From Anodontia alba (Eukaryota > Mollusca > Bivalvia > Lucinida > Lucinidae), in assembly GCA_964016985.1 (NCBI GenBank), contig OZ024823.1, positions 27,211,095 to 27,275,094 on the forward strand: DNA of 64,000 nt. Direction: 5' to 3'. Below are positions 21,957-32,690 of the stretch, piece by piece. Within the stretch, counting starts at the first letter, position 1. Each line of letters opens with the position of its first letter. The position numbers were made by a program, and so were the translations under genes. The notes under the pieces are model-generated. The model saw only the letters and a program-made list of their open reading frames with translations. It was not told where the DNA came from and made no database searches.

Positions 21957-22297
21957 CAATACGAAAACACGCCTATTCAAATATATTGAAAATTTCGCCA
22001 CCAAAAACTTAAAACATCACGAAAACATACCTGTATAATTTTGACCCCCTTAAACCCCACTTTTATATAGTAAAACTGGGGTTTACAGGGGTATACATTA
22101 TTTTTCGAATTTCTGCTCAAAACATAGATTGTGGGTATTTGTTAGAACCGCCTCGACGAGGCGGTTCTAACGAGTACACACAATCTATGTCTTGAGCAGA
22201 AATAAGAAAAATAATGTATACCCCTGTAAACCCCAGTTTTACTATATAAAAGTGGGGTTTAAGGGGGTCAAAATTATACAGGTATGTTTTCGTGATG
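21957..22297. mobile_element. M1 MITE in symmetric (right-arm/right-arm) form plus solo left arm
   Basis: 21957-22014 is a solo left-arm fragment (ATACGAAAACACGCCTAT, then CACCAAAAAC). 22015-22297 follows directly: CATCACGAAAACATACC and GGTATGTTTTCGTGATG, and both arms carry the CCCCTTAAACCCCAC block normally found on one side only. The result is a near-perfect 283-bp palindrome. Confidence 0.88.
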
Positions 22298-23476
22298 TTT
22301 AAATGCCTCGGAAAACTGTGATTCGTAATGGTGACATGTTCTGGCTAGCTTCACATATATTTGTGTACAGTCACGTGTTTTTTTTTTTTTTTTTTTTTTT
22401 TTGTTTGTTTGTTTGTTTTTTTTTCCGTAGTGAAACTAAGCTGTGTCATGCCGTCATAACATTTGCTGACGTTTTAAATCTAAATTAGCAGAAAAGTCAG
22501 AGAGCTCTGCAATGTTTTATGATAGATCATTCAACTTTTCAGAAATGATTTTATATGGATGGATTTATCAGAATATATAAAAGTTTTCAATTATCAAAAT
22601 TTGCCATAAGGTCCCTTTTGTCAGACCGCGACCCATATTTAGTTTACGCTCCAGGGCTTTCATAGTTTATTATTTTACTGATATCATATTTAATTTCATT
22701 TTGAAATAGAGTTTAATGCACATAATTTTCAGAGAAGTTATTCAACTTTCCAAAAAATATCAAATTTCAGAATATTAGAGATGGAAGATTTGACCATAAA
22801 TGGAATGCTTCCAGTCAAATGCATGTTTGAGTATATGTTTATATCATACCGAAATAATAAGTTTGGAAACTGTATACATAACAGGGATCGCGTCAAGCGA
22901 AAAAAGCCTTCGAACATGCGCAACATGCGCAGATTCATATCCTGCGCATGCGCAATGTCTCATCTGGCCTTTGCTCACCATTGATTCATTCTATATTATT
23001 CAATAAATTCTGACAGCAGATAGCGAAGGCCCTGATCAGACTGCGCATTTGCGCAATCTGATCTGGGCCTTCGCTGTCCGCGCATGTCCCAAAGACACAT
23101 TTTGCTAAGCGCGGCTCTAATAAAACATTGATTATTTTTTAGTTGCTGGAAGTTCGCTGCGAAATTGCAGCAGTCCATATTTGGGTTCTGATATTTATCT
23201 TCTTATCCGTGAATAAAACAATTCTGTTCATTACTGTTCACAGTCTGTAGAAACTAGACGCAATCAAACAGTCTTCTAAATTTCTGTTGATTTTGTTCCC
23301 TATTTCCAATCCAACCGAGTTTTCTGTTTGCTATATGTTGCTTTGTTAGACTTTAGACTTCCGGAGGATCCCCTTTTAAGATTACATGTATTTTAAGTTC
23401 TCTTTATTTCATTGAAAATTGGCAGTTAATATTCCATGATGAAACAACACAAATTGTTTCCTTAAGTGACATGTTA
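22298..23476. other. Unrecognised sequence with T-run and a hairpin pair
   Basis: T-run at 22378-22402 with (TTTG)n. Hairpin-like block at 23024-23080 pairs AGCGAAGGCCCTGATCAGAC with GATCTGGGCCTTCGCT around TGCGCATTTGCGCA. A weaker sibling lies at 22890-22975 (AAAAGCCTTCGAACATGCGC). No coding signal. Confidence 0.45.
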
Positions 23477-24099
23477 CGAGGGTCCTGCAAAACGTTTTGT
23501 CATTGGGTTCGGATTACTTCAGTGCTATGTTTTATCAAACATATTTTTATTACAAACCTTCAAAGTATTCCCCCTTTACTGAAACACATTTTTGTAACCT
23601 TTTTACCCAGTCACGAAAAGCAGATAAATAGTCTTCTTTTGGTATCTGTTGGAGACACTGATAAATAGCGCTGCCAAGAGAACTTCTAGACGTATACTTA
23701 TTTCCAGAAAGCATTTTCTTAAGCCTTGGAAATAAAAAGAAGTCACAGGGACTCAGATCAGGTGAATAAGGTGGATGGTTTAAAACTTTCACCTTTTCAG
23801 AAGCCAAAAAAGACTTAACAACCTCACACTTATGAGAGGAGGCGTTGTCATGTAAAAGGTGGACTCCTGACCATCCTTTGCTTGGTCGTTTCTTATTGTA
23901 ACAAGTAAATTGGACAGTGTATATGACTGCATCTATTTCAATTTAAAATAACTCGGTCAGTTGGAAAGCAATTTGAACGAAATAAACGGGTATCGTTAGC
24001 TATTCAACACACCATTCGAATGCAGTGAAGCATTTTAAAATAAACCTGTGATAAAACCAAGGAAGCCTATTAGTGACAGAACTTTTTGCAGGACCCTCG
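23477..24099 (-). mobile_element. mariner element, internally deleted
   Basis: TIRs CGAGGGTCCTGCAAAACG and (inverted) CGAGGGTCCTGCAAAAAG are bordered by TA on both sides, so both ends and the TA duplication are intact. The length is 623 bp, about half of a normal mariner (~1.3 kb). The 5' half of the transposase is gone. Confidence 0.9.
23550..23880 (-). pseudogene. mariner transposase C-terminal fragment
   Basis: The minus-strand frame gives HLLHDNASSHK (second catalytic Asp) and, 34 residues later, the third Asp in YSPDLSPCDFFLF: the DD34D spacing of mariner. It ends WVKRLQKCVSVKGEYFEGL, the usual C-terminus. The N-terminal HTH region and first Asp are deleted. A gene cannot be made from this copy, but the TIRs could in principle be used by an enzyme supplied elsewhere. 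Confidence 0.9.
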
Positions 24100-24193
24100 T
24101 ATTGTGACCACCTTTCATACGTGAGGCATGTTGAAGTGATATACAAATATACACTTTTAATGCAATCCCTTAATGATCAAGAGGTCTGGAACA

Positions 24194-24209
24194 CACGCAC
24201 ACGCACGCA

Positions 24210-24241
<32 letters not shown>

Positions 24242-24249
24242 CACACACA
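24194..24249. repeat. (CACG)n/(CA)n microsatellite
   Basis: ACGCACGCACGC passes into ACACACAC. The HART-rich open frame over it is incidental. Confidence 0.95.
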
Positions 24250-24475
24250 AGCAGGCACCCAGAGACATGGCCCAAGCGTCAACAGAAGGTCCCATCAGAC
24301 GTATACTCTCTGATTCTAGCAGACAGACAACAAACTATATACCATATTTACGATAAATGTTCGGACACCTGGACTACTTATCATATTTGTACTAAAAACA
24401 TGTCCACTTTACTGCACTGCAATCTCTTACGAGATAAGACGGTTCATTATAAGAAGGTTTCGAATATTGGACGGT

Positions 24476-24688
24476 TTAACTCTTTCACTGCCACAGGCGA
24501 TCATAATAGGCTTTTGCAAACAGCATAGATCCAGATGAGACGGCTCATATGAGCCGTCTCATCTGGATCTACGCTGTTTGACATTCAGTCTTTAAACTTT
24601 ACGTATAAACTTCTTTTCAAGCGATAGTTTGTTAAAAAAGAAAAGCAGACGACAAATGTCGTCTGAAATTTGGCACCGAAAGAGTTAA
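24476..24688. mobile_element. TTAACTCTTTCACTGCC-type element with GATGAGACGGCTC hairpin
   Basis: TIR TTAACTCTTTCACTGCC / GGCACCGAAAGAGTTAA. Hairpin 24516-24580 is perfect: GCAAACAGCATAGATCCAGA ... and complement, with GACGGCTCATATGAGCCGTC at the tip. Contains GCAGACGACAAATGTCGTCTG downstream. Confidence 0.8.
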
Positions 24689-24705
24689 AGGTGAAAACCT
24701 AGTGT

Positions 24706-24868
24706 TGTAATCAAACAAAAATGGATAGATTATATATAATAAATGACAATTCAAGGTCATTTTTTCTATATAATCTATTCATTTTTGTTTGAATCAAATG
24801 TATAGATTATACTGAAAATGATCATTTAAGACTATTTTTTCTACAAAATCTATACATTTTTGTTCAGA
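24706..24868. repeat. AT-rich inverted repeats (AACAAAAATGGATAGATTAT)
   Basis: ATCAAACAAAAATGGATAG pairs with CTATTCATTTTTGTTTGA, and a second diverged hairpin follows (ATGTATAGATTATAC ... ATCTATACATTTTTG). A further copy is at 52545-52630. Confidence 0.7.
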
Positions 24869-25504
24869 AACAGCACGGCTTATTAGCTAACCACGGTGCT
24901 TGCTTTTGATCCCAGCAATAGTGTTGTAAAGACGTTACGGTGTGTCTGCTGACAAGTCTACAAACTGCTGGATGAGTTGCAAACGGTGTAAGCTGTGATC
25001 AGTCACATCTGGTATGTTTGTGTTCTACGCAACACCGTGCACGGACTTAAATTGCTTTTATTCATTTAGTTTAAACAATATTTTATTCAACATTTTTCAC
25101 ATATACATAGCATAATATTATATGGTACAGGATTTGATAAAAAGCTTAGAGCTTATGTAAATCATCTGAAAATTATATAGCAGCGTAATAACATGTGAAG
25201 AGTAGATGGAAACATAGCATGTTGGCAATTATTTAGCAAATATAATAATAATAATAATAATAATAACGAGATAATAATAATAGTAATGATGATAATGATG
25301 ATGATGATGATTAACTAGGGAGCATGTCGCACCTCTTTCAGTAAAGTAAGTTGATCGATTGATTTGATCAGTGTTTAGTGGTCCCGTAACAGCTATAGAT
25401 ACGTATGTCGAGACAGTTGATAGAGTGCATCAGATAATATTACATTAGCGTTGGAAGATAAACGTATGTCAAGCGGCTAACCAGGAAACACGCTTTTATT
25501 CATT
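24869..25504. other. Unrecognised sequence with (ATA)n/(GAT)n microsatellite
   Basis: Trinucleotide run ATAATAATA at 25241-25285 passing to GATGATGATG at 25287-25311. Otherwise no feature. Confidence 0.6.
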
Positions 25505-25731
25505 TGGGCCGCAATGTGAGAAAACGTACCTTCTAGCATGTGCGTCCAACAAACACTCAAATCAGCCTGCGCAATCGCGTTGTCAGATTAAAGTCTGCGT
25601 TGTCTGCACGAAGAAACTTTGCTATTTAAAATGCGCCCAGTGGAGGTTCTGATCAGACTGCGTGAATGCGCAGACTGATCTGATTCTTCGCTCGCATATG
25701 TCCGTAGGTACGTTTTCTGACGTTGCGGCCC
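25505..25731. mobile_element. GGGCCGCAACGTCAG-type TIR element (family M7), copy 1
   Basis: TIR GGGCCGCAATGTGAGAAAAC / TTTTCTGACGTTGCGGCCC. Internal hairpin 25633-25690 has CAGACTGCGTGAATGCGCAG. Others: 53253-54787, 57012-57231 and 58287-58518. Confidence 0.75.
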
Positions 25732-25770
25732 ATTTAATACTCTAGGATAATAGTTACTTATGTTTTATTA

Positions 25771-27534
25771 GCTTTGCTCTGGGTCAGCTTATGCCATGGC
25801 CTGTTGTTTGTCGTCCGTCGTCCGTCATTAACTTTTGACATTTTTGACATCTCCTCCACAATCGTAGGTGAGATTGAGCTGAAGTTTGGTGGGAGGCAGA
25901 TGGGTTACATGGAAATTCAAAATTGCTAAAATCATTGCGTTCCGATATCCAAGATGGCGCCATGGCTGCCATATTGAAATTGTTTCAAACGACATCTCCC
26001 TTTAGACCTTAAGTCGGATTGAGCTGAAACTTGATGGTAGGTATTGAGAGGACATGGATATTCAGAATTGTTAAAATAGTTCCGTTCTGATATCCAAGAT
26101 AGCCGCCATGGAAGCTATCTTGGAAGCCTTCAAATCACATCTGCTCCCGAACGCTGTCTGATTCAGCCCAAAATTGGTGGGAGGCATTGAGGTGATATGG
26201 AGATTCAGAATTTCTTTAATCGTTCCGCTCCGATATCCAAGTTGACCGCCATGGTGGCCATCTTGAAATTCTTCAACCCACATATCCTCCAAAACCGTAA
26301 GTCAGACTGAGCTGAAACATGGTGGGAGGCATCGGAGCGACGATTTCAGAACTGCTAAAATTGTTCAGTTCCTATATCAAAGAGATCCGCCATAGCGGCC
26401 ATCTTCAAAATCTTCAAACCACGTCTGCTCCCGAATGGTAAGTCGTATTTAGGCGAAACTTGGTGGAAGGCTTAGGGGAGACATGAAAATTTAGAACTGC
26501 TAAAATCGTTCCGTTCTGATATTCAAAATGGCCGCTACGGCGTCCATCTTGAAATTCTTTAAAAACGATATCTTCGCATAAACCGTAAGTAGGATTGAGC
26601 CGAAACTTGATGGGAGACATCGGAGCGACGTAGAGATTCAGAATTGCTGAAATCATTCTGTTTAGATATGAAGATCTTAGAACTACATCTGCTCGCGAAT
26701 GGTAATTCCGATTGAGCCAAAACTTGGTGGCATTGGGGCGACATGGAGATTCAGAATAGGTACAATCACTTTGTTGCGATATCCAAGATGACCGCCACGG
26801 CGGCCATCTTGAAAATCTTCAATTATTATCTGCTCCCGAACGGTAAGTCAGATTGGAAAGCATCTGGGCACCATGGAGATTTAGAATTCCGTTCCGATAG
26901 CCAATAGGGCCACCATGGCGGACATCTTGAAAATCTTCAAATCACATCTGCTCCCGAACGGTAAGTCGGATTTAGCTGAAATTTGGTAGGAGGCATAGTG
27001 GCGACATGGAGAGTCTGAATTGCTAAAGTTAGGAAGAATAGAATTGATAATTTTAAATACTAAATGTTTCCATTCCTTTCATGGCGACATGGAGATTCAG
27101 ACTTGCTTAAATCGTTGCGTTCCGATATCCAGTATGGCCGCTGCGGTGGCAATCTTGAAATTCTTGAAAGGACATCTCCTCCCAAACTATAATTTGGATT
27201 AAGATAAAACTTGACGGGAGGCATCGGAGCGACTTGGAGATTTAAAATTGGTAAAATCGTTCTGTTCCGATATCCAATAATAGAAGACAGGGCAAAAGTC
27301 CTTCTTACAGTATCATGTGCACAGCACCTTCCACTCTGCATCAGCAACATCTCCTGAATCTTAAGTCAGATTGAGCTGTTCAGAAACTTAATTGGAGGCA
27401 TTAAGACAACATGCAGATTCAGAATTGCTAACGGCAATCTGATCTGATAGCCAAGATGGCCACCATGGTATAATGTAACATATCATGATCAGCCTAATCC
27501 AGGTGAACGATTTCTGGCTCACTTGGGCCTCTAG
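25771..27534 (-). mobile_element. Tandem-unit element E (~143-bp units, CGTC tract)
   Basis: At the left GCTCTGGGTCAGCTTATG and a CGTCCGTCGTCCGTC tract (25811-25827). About a dozen units of ~143 bp follow, each with GAGCTGAAACTTGGTGGGAG, CATGGAGATTCAGAATTGC and CCGATATCCAAGATGGCCGC. The right end is near TTTCTGGCTCACTTGGGCCT. Same organisation as element D. Minus-strand frames here only follow the repeat. Confidence 0.75.
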
Positions 27535-27718
27535 TTTACAGTTTCTAGACAGTTTGTTTCAAAGAACCAGACAGTCTCACAGATAAAAGTGTAACCGTTT
27601 ATACTCCTAGACTGTTTTCACAGATAATAAAAATGTGATACTCTATTCTGCACACGTAAATAGATTGTATGTACTTATAAGCTCTGGTGGTCTGTTATTA
27701 GTATTATTATTACTATTT

Positions 27719-27753
<35 letters not shown>

Positions 27754-27885
27754 CCTTTTGAGCAAATAGGGTGATACTACGGTTATAAATCATAGATCCT
27801 CTTTTTTTTAGTTTTAGTTCGTGGTTTCTGCTCACCGTTCCAGGTAGAGAAAAAAGACATCGTACCTTGACAAGAAAGATATACA
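27535..27885. other. Unrecognised sequence with (ATT)n
   Basis: (ATT)n at 27700-27752. No coding signal. Confidence 0.6.
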
Positions 27886-28103
27886 GGGCCCAGTTGTTCA
27901 AAGCTAACGATGTCGTTAGTTAACGATTCGTTAAAATGTACATCGAGTGATGCGCAAATATGCTGAAATTTTTTGCTGAAAAAAATGTGAGTAGCTTTTA
28001 AGCTACTCACATTTTTCCAGCATAAAATATCAGAATATTGTATACTGAATCTGCTAATTTAAAAACAGTTAACGAGCTAACGACGCTTTGAACAACTGGG
28101 ACC
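27886..28103. mobile_element. Family M3 MITE, copy 3
   Basis: GGGCCCAGTTGTTCAAAGC to GCTTTGAACAACTGGGACC, with central hairpin AAAAATGTGAGTAGCTTTTA against its complement (27978-28018). Confidence 0.85.
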
Positions 28104-28224
28104 TGATATACAGCTGAATTTCCGCACATAGAATGACTGTATATTGCTTGATATGAAAGCACCGTAGAGCAATTCAAAATGAATTGGATATTGGCAAAAT
28201 TCGTGCACTTTGCACAATACCGTT

Positions 28225-28660
28225 TTTCATTTATGACTACTCTCCTTTCGACATTTTTTTTGCCAAGCACTTCACACAGGTAAAGTAAATTTTCAAACGT
28301 TTCGCATGATTTAATGCAAAACCATGTTTCGTAACTACCTCTGCACAAAACAATTATTCTGGCCATTGTTTTTTTAAATGGAAAACCAATAGTAAAATGA
28401 CTGCAAAATAAGCAAAAATTGATAGGGTAGATAGTTTGGGTGCAGGTTTGCAACAGATTTCTGAAATTTTCAGTATATTGTTATGGAACATAAGTTATTT
28501 AAAATAATTGTAATAAAAATTTTCAAAAAATCAACTTCACTATAGAAACTGCATAGGTCAGACTTATTTTATGCCATAAAATTAATTTTACGGTAAATAT
28601 TTGACAACAAATCACAGGAACAGAAAAGACAAATGATTTCTAATAAGAAACCGTCAATTA
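28225..28660. repeat. Dispersed repeat R1 (half of the 53.3-54.8 kb inverted repeat)
   Basis: Shares in order CCTTTCGACAT, AAGTAAATTTTCAAACGTTT, TTTAATGCAAAACCAT, GATAGGGTAGATAGTTTGG, ATTTTCAGTATATTGTTATG and ACAGAAAAGACAAATGATTT with 53595-54070. The 148-codon minus-strand frame over it has no known domain. Confidence 0.6.
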
Positions 28661-28830
28661 GGAAACAATATTTTCATTTCGAATAAAAATCCATACGAGG
28701 GATGTCGAGCGCACAGTAGCAACTGTACCCAGCGCAAAAGTGTACCATGATTTAAAACCTCACTGCATGCTTTAATTCTTTTGGAGTGTCTACCCAAAAG
28801 ATAAATATGGAGAATTGACCTGACAGGTTA

Positions 28831-28985
28831 CATAACATAACATAACATAACATAACATAACATAACATAACATAACATAACATAACATAACATAACATAA
28901 CATAACATAACATAACATAACATAACATAACATAACATAACATAACATAACATAACATAACATAACATAACATAACATAACATAA
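28831..28985. repeat. (CATAA)31 pentanucleotide array
   Basis: 31 uninterrupted CATAA units. On the minus strand it forms a (TTATG)n tail directly following the retroposon-like end at 28986-29110. Confidence 0.97.
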
Positions 28986-29110
28986 TATTGGTTTATTTCG
29001 TAATGGAAGGCCACCGGCCAAAAGTACAGAGAAATTCAATACATACATTTGAAGTGATATACAATACAACGAACAACGAATTCAGTTATATAACTTAGTT
29101 CAACTGTATT
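28986..29110 (-). mobile_element. Retroposon-like 3' end next to the (TTATG)n tail
   Basis: ~120 bp (GGAAGGCCACCGGCCAAAAG ... CAGTTATATAACTTAG) repeated at 45945-46058. Both copies stop at CAACTGTATTCA, and both are followed at the other end by ATGTTA-like sequence, here expanded. This is what a 5'-truncated LINE/SINE with a simple-repeat tail would look like. The family is not identified. Confidence 0.45.
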
Positions 29111-29167
29111 CACGGTAACGTTAGTAAATTTCTAAAGACAAGCAGGCACTAAAATGAGCATCATACT

Positions 29168-29311
29168 CGTCGAGGCGGTTCTAACAAGTACCCACAATCT
29201 ATGTTTTGAACAGAAATAAGAAAAATAATATATACCCCTGTAAACCCCAGTTTTACTACATAAAAGTGGGGTTTAAGGGGGTCAAACTTATATAGGCATG
29301 TTTTCGTGATG
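29168..29311. mobile_element. M1 MITE, right half only
   Basis: Starts inside the core hairpin (CGTCGAGGCGGTTCTAAC) and runs to AGGCATGTTTTCGTGATG. The left half is absent. Confidence 0.85.
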
Positions 29312-29536
29312 TAGAGAAGTGTACGTATATGTGAAGCCCATGTAGTTTTTCCAGTGCCTGACAATGGGCTAAGTATAATTTAACACTGTTTCGGGTATAT
29401 ATGGTCAAGCATTTGCATATATTTGCAACAGTTTCGCCAATTACTTTATACATCGACCCATATATGTAAATGCCATTGGATGTCTACCATATTCACTTAT
29501 GGCAAAATTATTTACATAAAATACGTACCACACTAG
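29312..29536. other. No recognised feature
   Basis: Unique-looking AT-rich sequence up to the foldback-like end. Confidence 0.5.
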
Positions 29537-29576
29537 TATGGAAGCGTCCTAGTGTCAGGTGAAAAAGGTATTTAAG

Positions 29577-29950
29577 TCCTACGTAGGAGATAGTAACTCC
29601 TACGTAGGAGATAATAACTCCTACGTAGGAGTTAGTAACTTCTACGTAGGAGATAATAAGTCCTACGTAGGAGATAATAAGTCCTACGTAGGAGTTAGTA
29701 ACTCCTACGTAGGAGATAATAAGTCCTACGTAGGAGTTACTAACACCTACGTAGGAGATAGTAAGTCCTACGTAGGAGTTAGTAAGTCCTACGTAGGAGT
29801 TAGTAACTCCTACGTAGGAGATAATAAATTCTACGTAGGAGATAGTAATTCCTACGTGGGAGATAATAAGTCCTACGTAGGAGTTACTAACACCTACGTA
29901 GGAGTTAGTAACTCCTACGTGGGAGATAATAAGTCCTACGTAGGAAATAG
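29577..29950. repeat. Left array: 21-bp unit TCCTACGTAGGAGWTARTAAS, ~18 copies
   Basis: Every unit holds the 12-bp palindrome TCCTACGTAGGA followed by a 9-nt linker (GATAGTAAC, GTTAGTAAG and others). The period is exactly 21 (29581, 29602, 29623 and onward). Because 21 is divisible by 3 both strands stay open, as heptads like SYVGDNK; I regard these frames as a by-product. Confidence 0.95.
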
Positions 29951-30066
29951 TATGTAGTTGTAAATAATCCAATACGAGTTTGAAATGAAGATCAATAGTT
30001 TAAGAAAACAAAACTTATTGATTAATTAAAAATGTAATATATTTAGTGAACGATAATTCAGGAACT

Positions 30067-30068
<2 letters not shown>

Positions 30069-30139
<71 letters not shown>
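30069..30139. repeat. (CA)n microsatellite
   Basis: About 35 CA dinucleotides, in the spacer of the foldback-like element. Confidence 0.97.
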
Positions 30140-30140
<1 letters not shown>

Positions 30141-30144
30141 GAAA

Positions 30145-30424
30145 GGGTTTGACATTTCATGCAAAGTGTCTCTGTTGGAAACAATTTGCATGAAATGTCA
30201 AATCCTATTTTCTGGGTAAAATAAGACAAATATCACCAATTTATCGTCTGCTGAATTAGCCCAGAGAGTGGAAAAGGTTAAGGGTTAAACTATTTTACCC
30301 CAAATATTAGTTTGACAGTTCATGCAAACTGTCTCTATTGGAGACAATTTGCATGATATGTCAAAGCCTACTTTCTGGGAAAATGACGAATATCATCAGT
30401 TTGTCCTTGATGCATAAATGTTGC
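30145..30424. mobile_element. Two H2 hairpin MITE copies in direct order
   Basis: 30145-30288 pairs TTTGACATTTCATGCAAAG with CTTTGCATGAAATGTC-like sequence, then TCTGGGTAAAATAAGAC and ATCGTCTGCTGAATTAGC. 30312-30424 repeats the same order (CAGTTCATGCAAACTGTCTC ... TTTCTGGGAAAATGACG). Confidence 0.65.
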
Positions 30425-32183
30425 CTTACAATCATTTTTCAGTTAACCAATCAAACTTAAGAAACAGATTAAAGAATTGCAGTGACCTGTCTCAGGTAAA
30501 GGACACTTGTGTCAGATTATGAAAAAGGGAGATTGTGTATTATGCAAACACGAAATACCCAGATCAGACAGCACATCTGCACATTCTGATCAGGATTTTC
30601 ACTGTTTATCAATGTATTCTACAGTAACCAGTGTTTCTTTAGGTACAGAATTAAAGATGCCGATTTGTCTGCCCGGATTCTTAGATCATTGTCGTAATGG
30701 TCCTTTACAAATATTGATGTTCATTTATGTTTGGACCACTTTGTTTTTATTGCATGCATTAGAAATCAAACTATAACCTTGCCAAGTGGTCTGAGGCTTC
30801 TTGTTCTCAGCTGTATTATGTCAAGTAGACAAATGAAACCAGGAGGTACAGGTCCCTGGAGAATGTTGTATTTAACCGGTTCACACTTCATGGAAATACT
30901 GCCTCTTTGTGACTCAGTTGCCTGTCAGCGTTAAAAATCTAGATACAAATACTGAAAATACACAACTGATGTTATTAAACTTGTGTTTACACATGTTTGA
31001 ACAATCTTTTTAATATAAAACAATGCACTAATAAAAATAGAAATAGAATGTCTTGTTGATATTTTGTAGAAATTTGAGGTGTCTACAAGTAAAAAAGGAA
31101 ACAATGATAGTTGAGTCTTCAAATAAAAATGGACTTTATGAATTATGCGACCACTGTATACCCAGATTAGTCTATGCGTCCGCTTTATGATCAGAGTCTA
31201 CACTGCACGCGAATAGAGCTTGCACATTCTATCAGCGAAAAAAATGTATGCACATGCTGATCTGGAACTACAATTGTTGCACATATTATTAAATCCTGTT
31301 TTTATTATTTGGAGAGACTCTTGTTATTTTTGTGTTGGGTAGTTAGTAAATATGGATAAAATGTCGTTTCCTTGGATTATTACTGTTACTTCCCTATGTT
31401 TCTAGACAGAGAGGCCTGTGCTTACAGTGTAGACCCAGATCAGATTTTCACATAACACATTGTGTAATCAGGGTCTACACGTAGCCAGCAATGTTTAGAC
31501 AAATCAGTGGGTACTATAACGGCCTTATAAAAAATATAGGGCAAGTGTGGTAAAGGATCGTTTGTTTTTGAAACAAGTACCTTTGCTTTAGGCCATTGTT
31601 TAAAAAGGTGTGAACAATTTGACAGATGGTGGTTAGAGAAGAAAGTGGTTTACAGTACTTAACCTTAGTATTCTGATAGACCGCCTTAACAAACAGCAGT
31701 CGCGGCCCCTGATCAGACATTACATTACAGAGCATTAAGGTCTGCACACTGTTTATCACTCAAAAAAACAACAACAAAAAAAAAAAAACAAACAAAAAAA
31801 AAAAAACAGCACCTATAAGCCATGTCTACAGGTAGTACATGTAACACAGACATACAATCAAATTTCAGTATGATAGAGATTTAAGGTGTTTAATAATTAG
31901 CAATATTATACCCCTATGTACACATGCAGCAAAAACTATTAAAGCCCCACGTAACTCTTTTAAAAACAAAACGTTTTGAACATGACCAACATAATATTTA
32001 TTCTTCGGAATTCAAATGTACAGTTAAATCACTGTTGCTATTACTAATCATTTAAATAAATAAATAAGTAAATAAATAAATAAATAAATAAATAATCAGT
32101 TGAATAGATATATTTTATGGAATGAAATATGACCAACATAAGATTGTTTTTCTCCGCATTGTAATGCGGTTACTAACAACTTT
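30425..32183. other. Spacer of the foldback-like element: cassette remnants, A-run, (TAAA)n
   Basis: Hairpin cassettes at 30560-30605 (CCAGATCAGACAGC / CTGATCAGG), 31424-31481 (CAGTGTAGACCCAGATCAG / GTGTAATCAGGGTCTACAC) and 31705-31755. A-rich run 31760-31806, (TAAA)n 32053-32095. Frames at 30507-30776 and 31514-31759 are unrecognised. No transposase motif seen. Confidence 0.5.
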
Positions 32184-32690
32184 GTAGGAGATAGTAAGTC
32201 CTACGTAGGACTTATTATCTCCTACGTAGGTGTTAGTAACTCCTACGTAGGACTTATTATCTCCTACGTAGGGGTTACTAGGAGTAATTATCTGCTACGT
32301 AGGACTTAGTATCTCCTACATAGGTGTTACTATCTCCTACGTAGGAATTATTATCTCCTACGTAGGAGTTATTAACTCCTACGTAGGTGTTAGTAACTCC
32401 TACGTAGGACTTATTATCTCCTACGTAGGAGTTACTAACTCCTACGTAGGACTTATTATCTCCTACGTAGGAGTTACTATCCCCTACGTAGGACTTCTTA
32501 TCTCCTACGTAGGAGTTACTAACTCCTACGTAGGACTTACTAACTCCTACGTAGGACTTATTATTATATCCTACGTAGGTGTTAGTAACTCCTACGAAGG
32601 ACTTATTATCTCCTACGTAGGAGTTACTCCTACGTAGGAGTTATTATCTCCTACGTAGGAGTTACTATCTCCTACGTAGGACTTAAATAT
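32184..32690. repeat. Right array: 21-bp unit, inverted, ~24 copies
   Basis: Same TCCTACGTAGGA palindrome every 21 bp but with linkers in reverse complement (CTTATTATC, GTTACTAAC). A few units are disrupted (32278-32290 lacks part of a unit; 32595 has ACGAAGG). Confidence 0.93.

Noticed and set aside
24073..24528. 151-codon frame
   Set aside because: Crosses a microsatellite and a MITE; no domain.
28007..28453. 148-codon minus-strand protein
   Set aside because: Spans a MITE end and dispersed repeat R1; the homologous copies do not keep the frame.
28831..28985. Telomeric repeat
   Set aside because: The unit is CATAA, not TTAGGG, and it lies inside repeat-rich DNA beside a retroposon-like end.
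28752..29069. MLCYV repeat protein
   Set aside because: Translation of the CATAA pentamer.
29577..29950. CRISPR-like regular repeats
   Set aside because: No unique spacers of constant length; the 9-nt linkers are a few recurring forms, and the genome is eukaryotic.
29559..29972. Open frames of SYVGDNK-type heptads on both strands
   Set aside because: They follow from the 21-bp tandem unit being a multiple of 3 and symmetric; start codons and flanks give no coding support.
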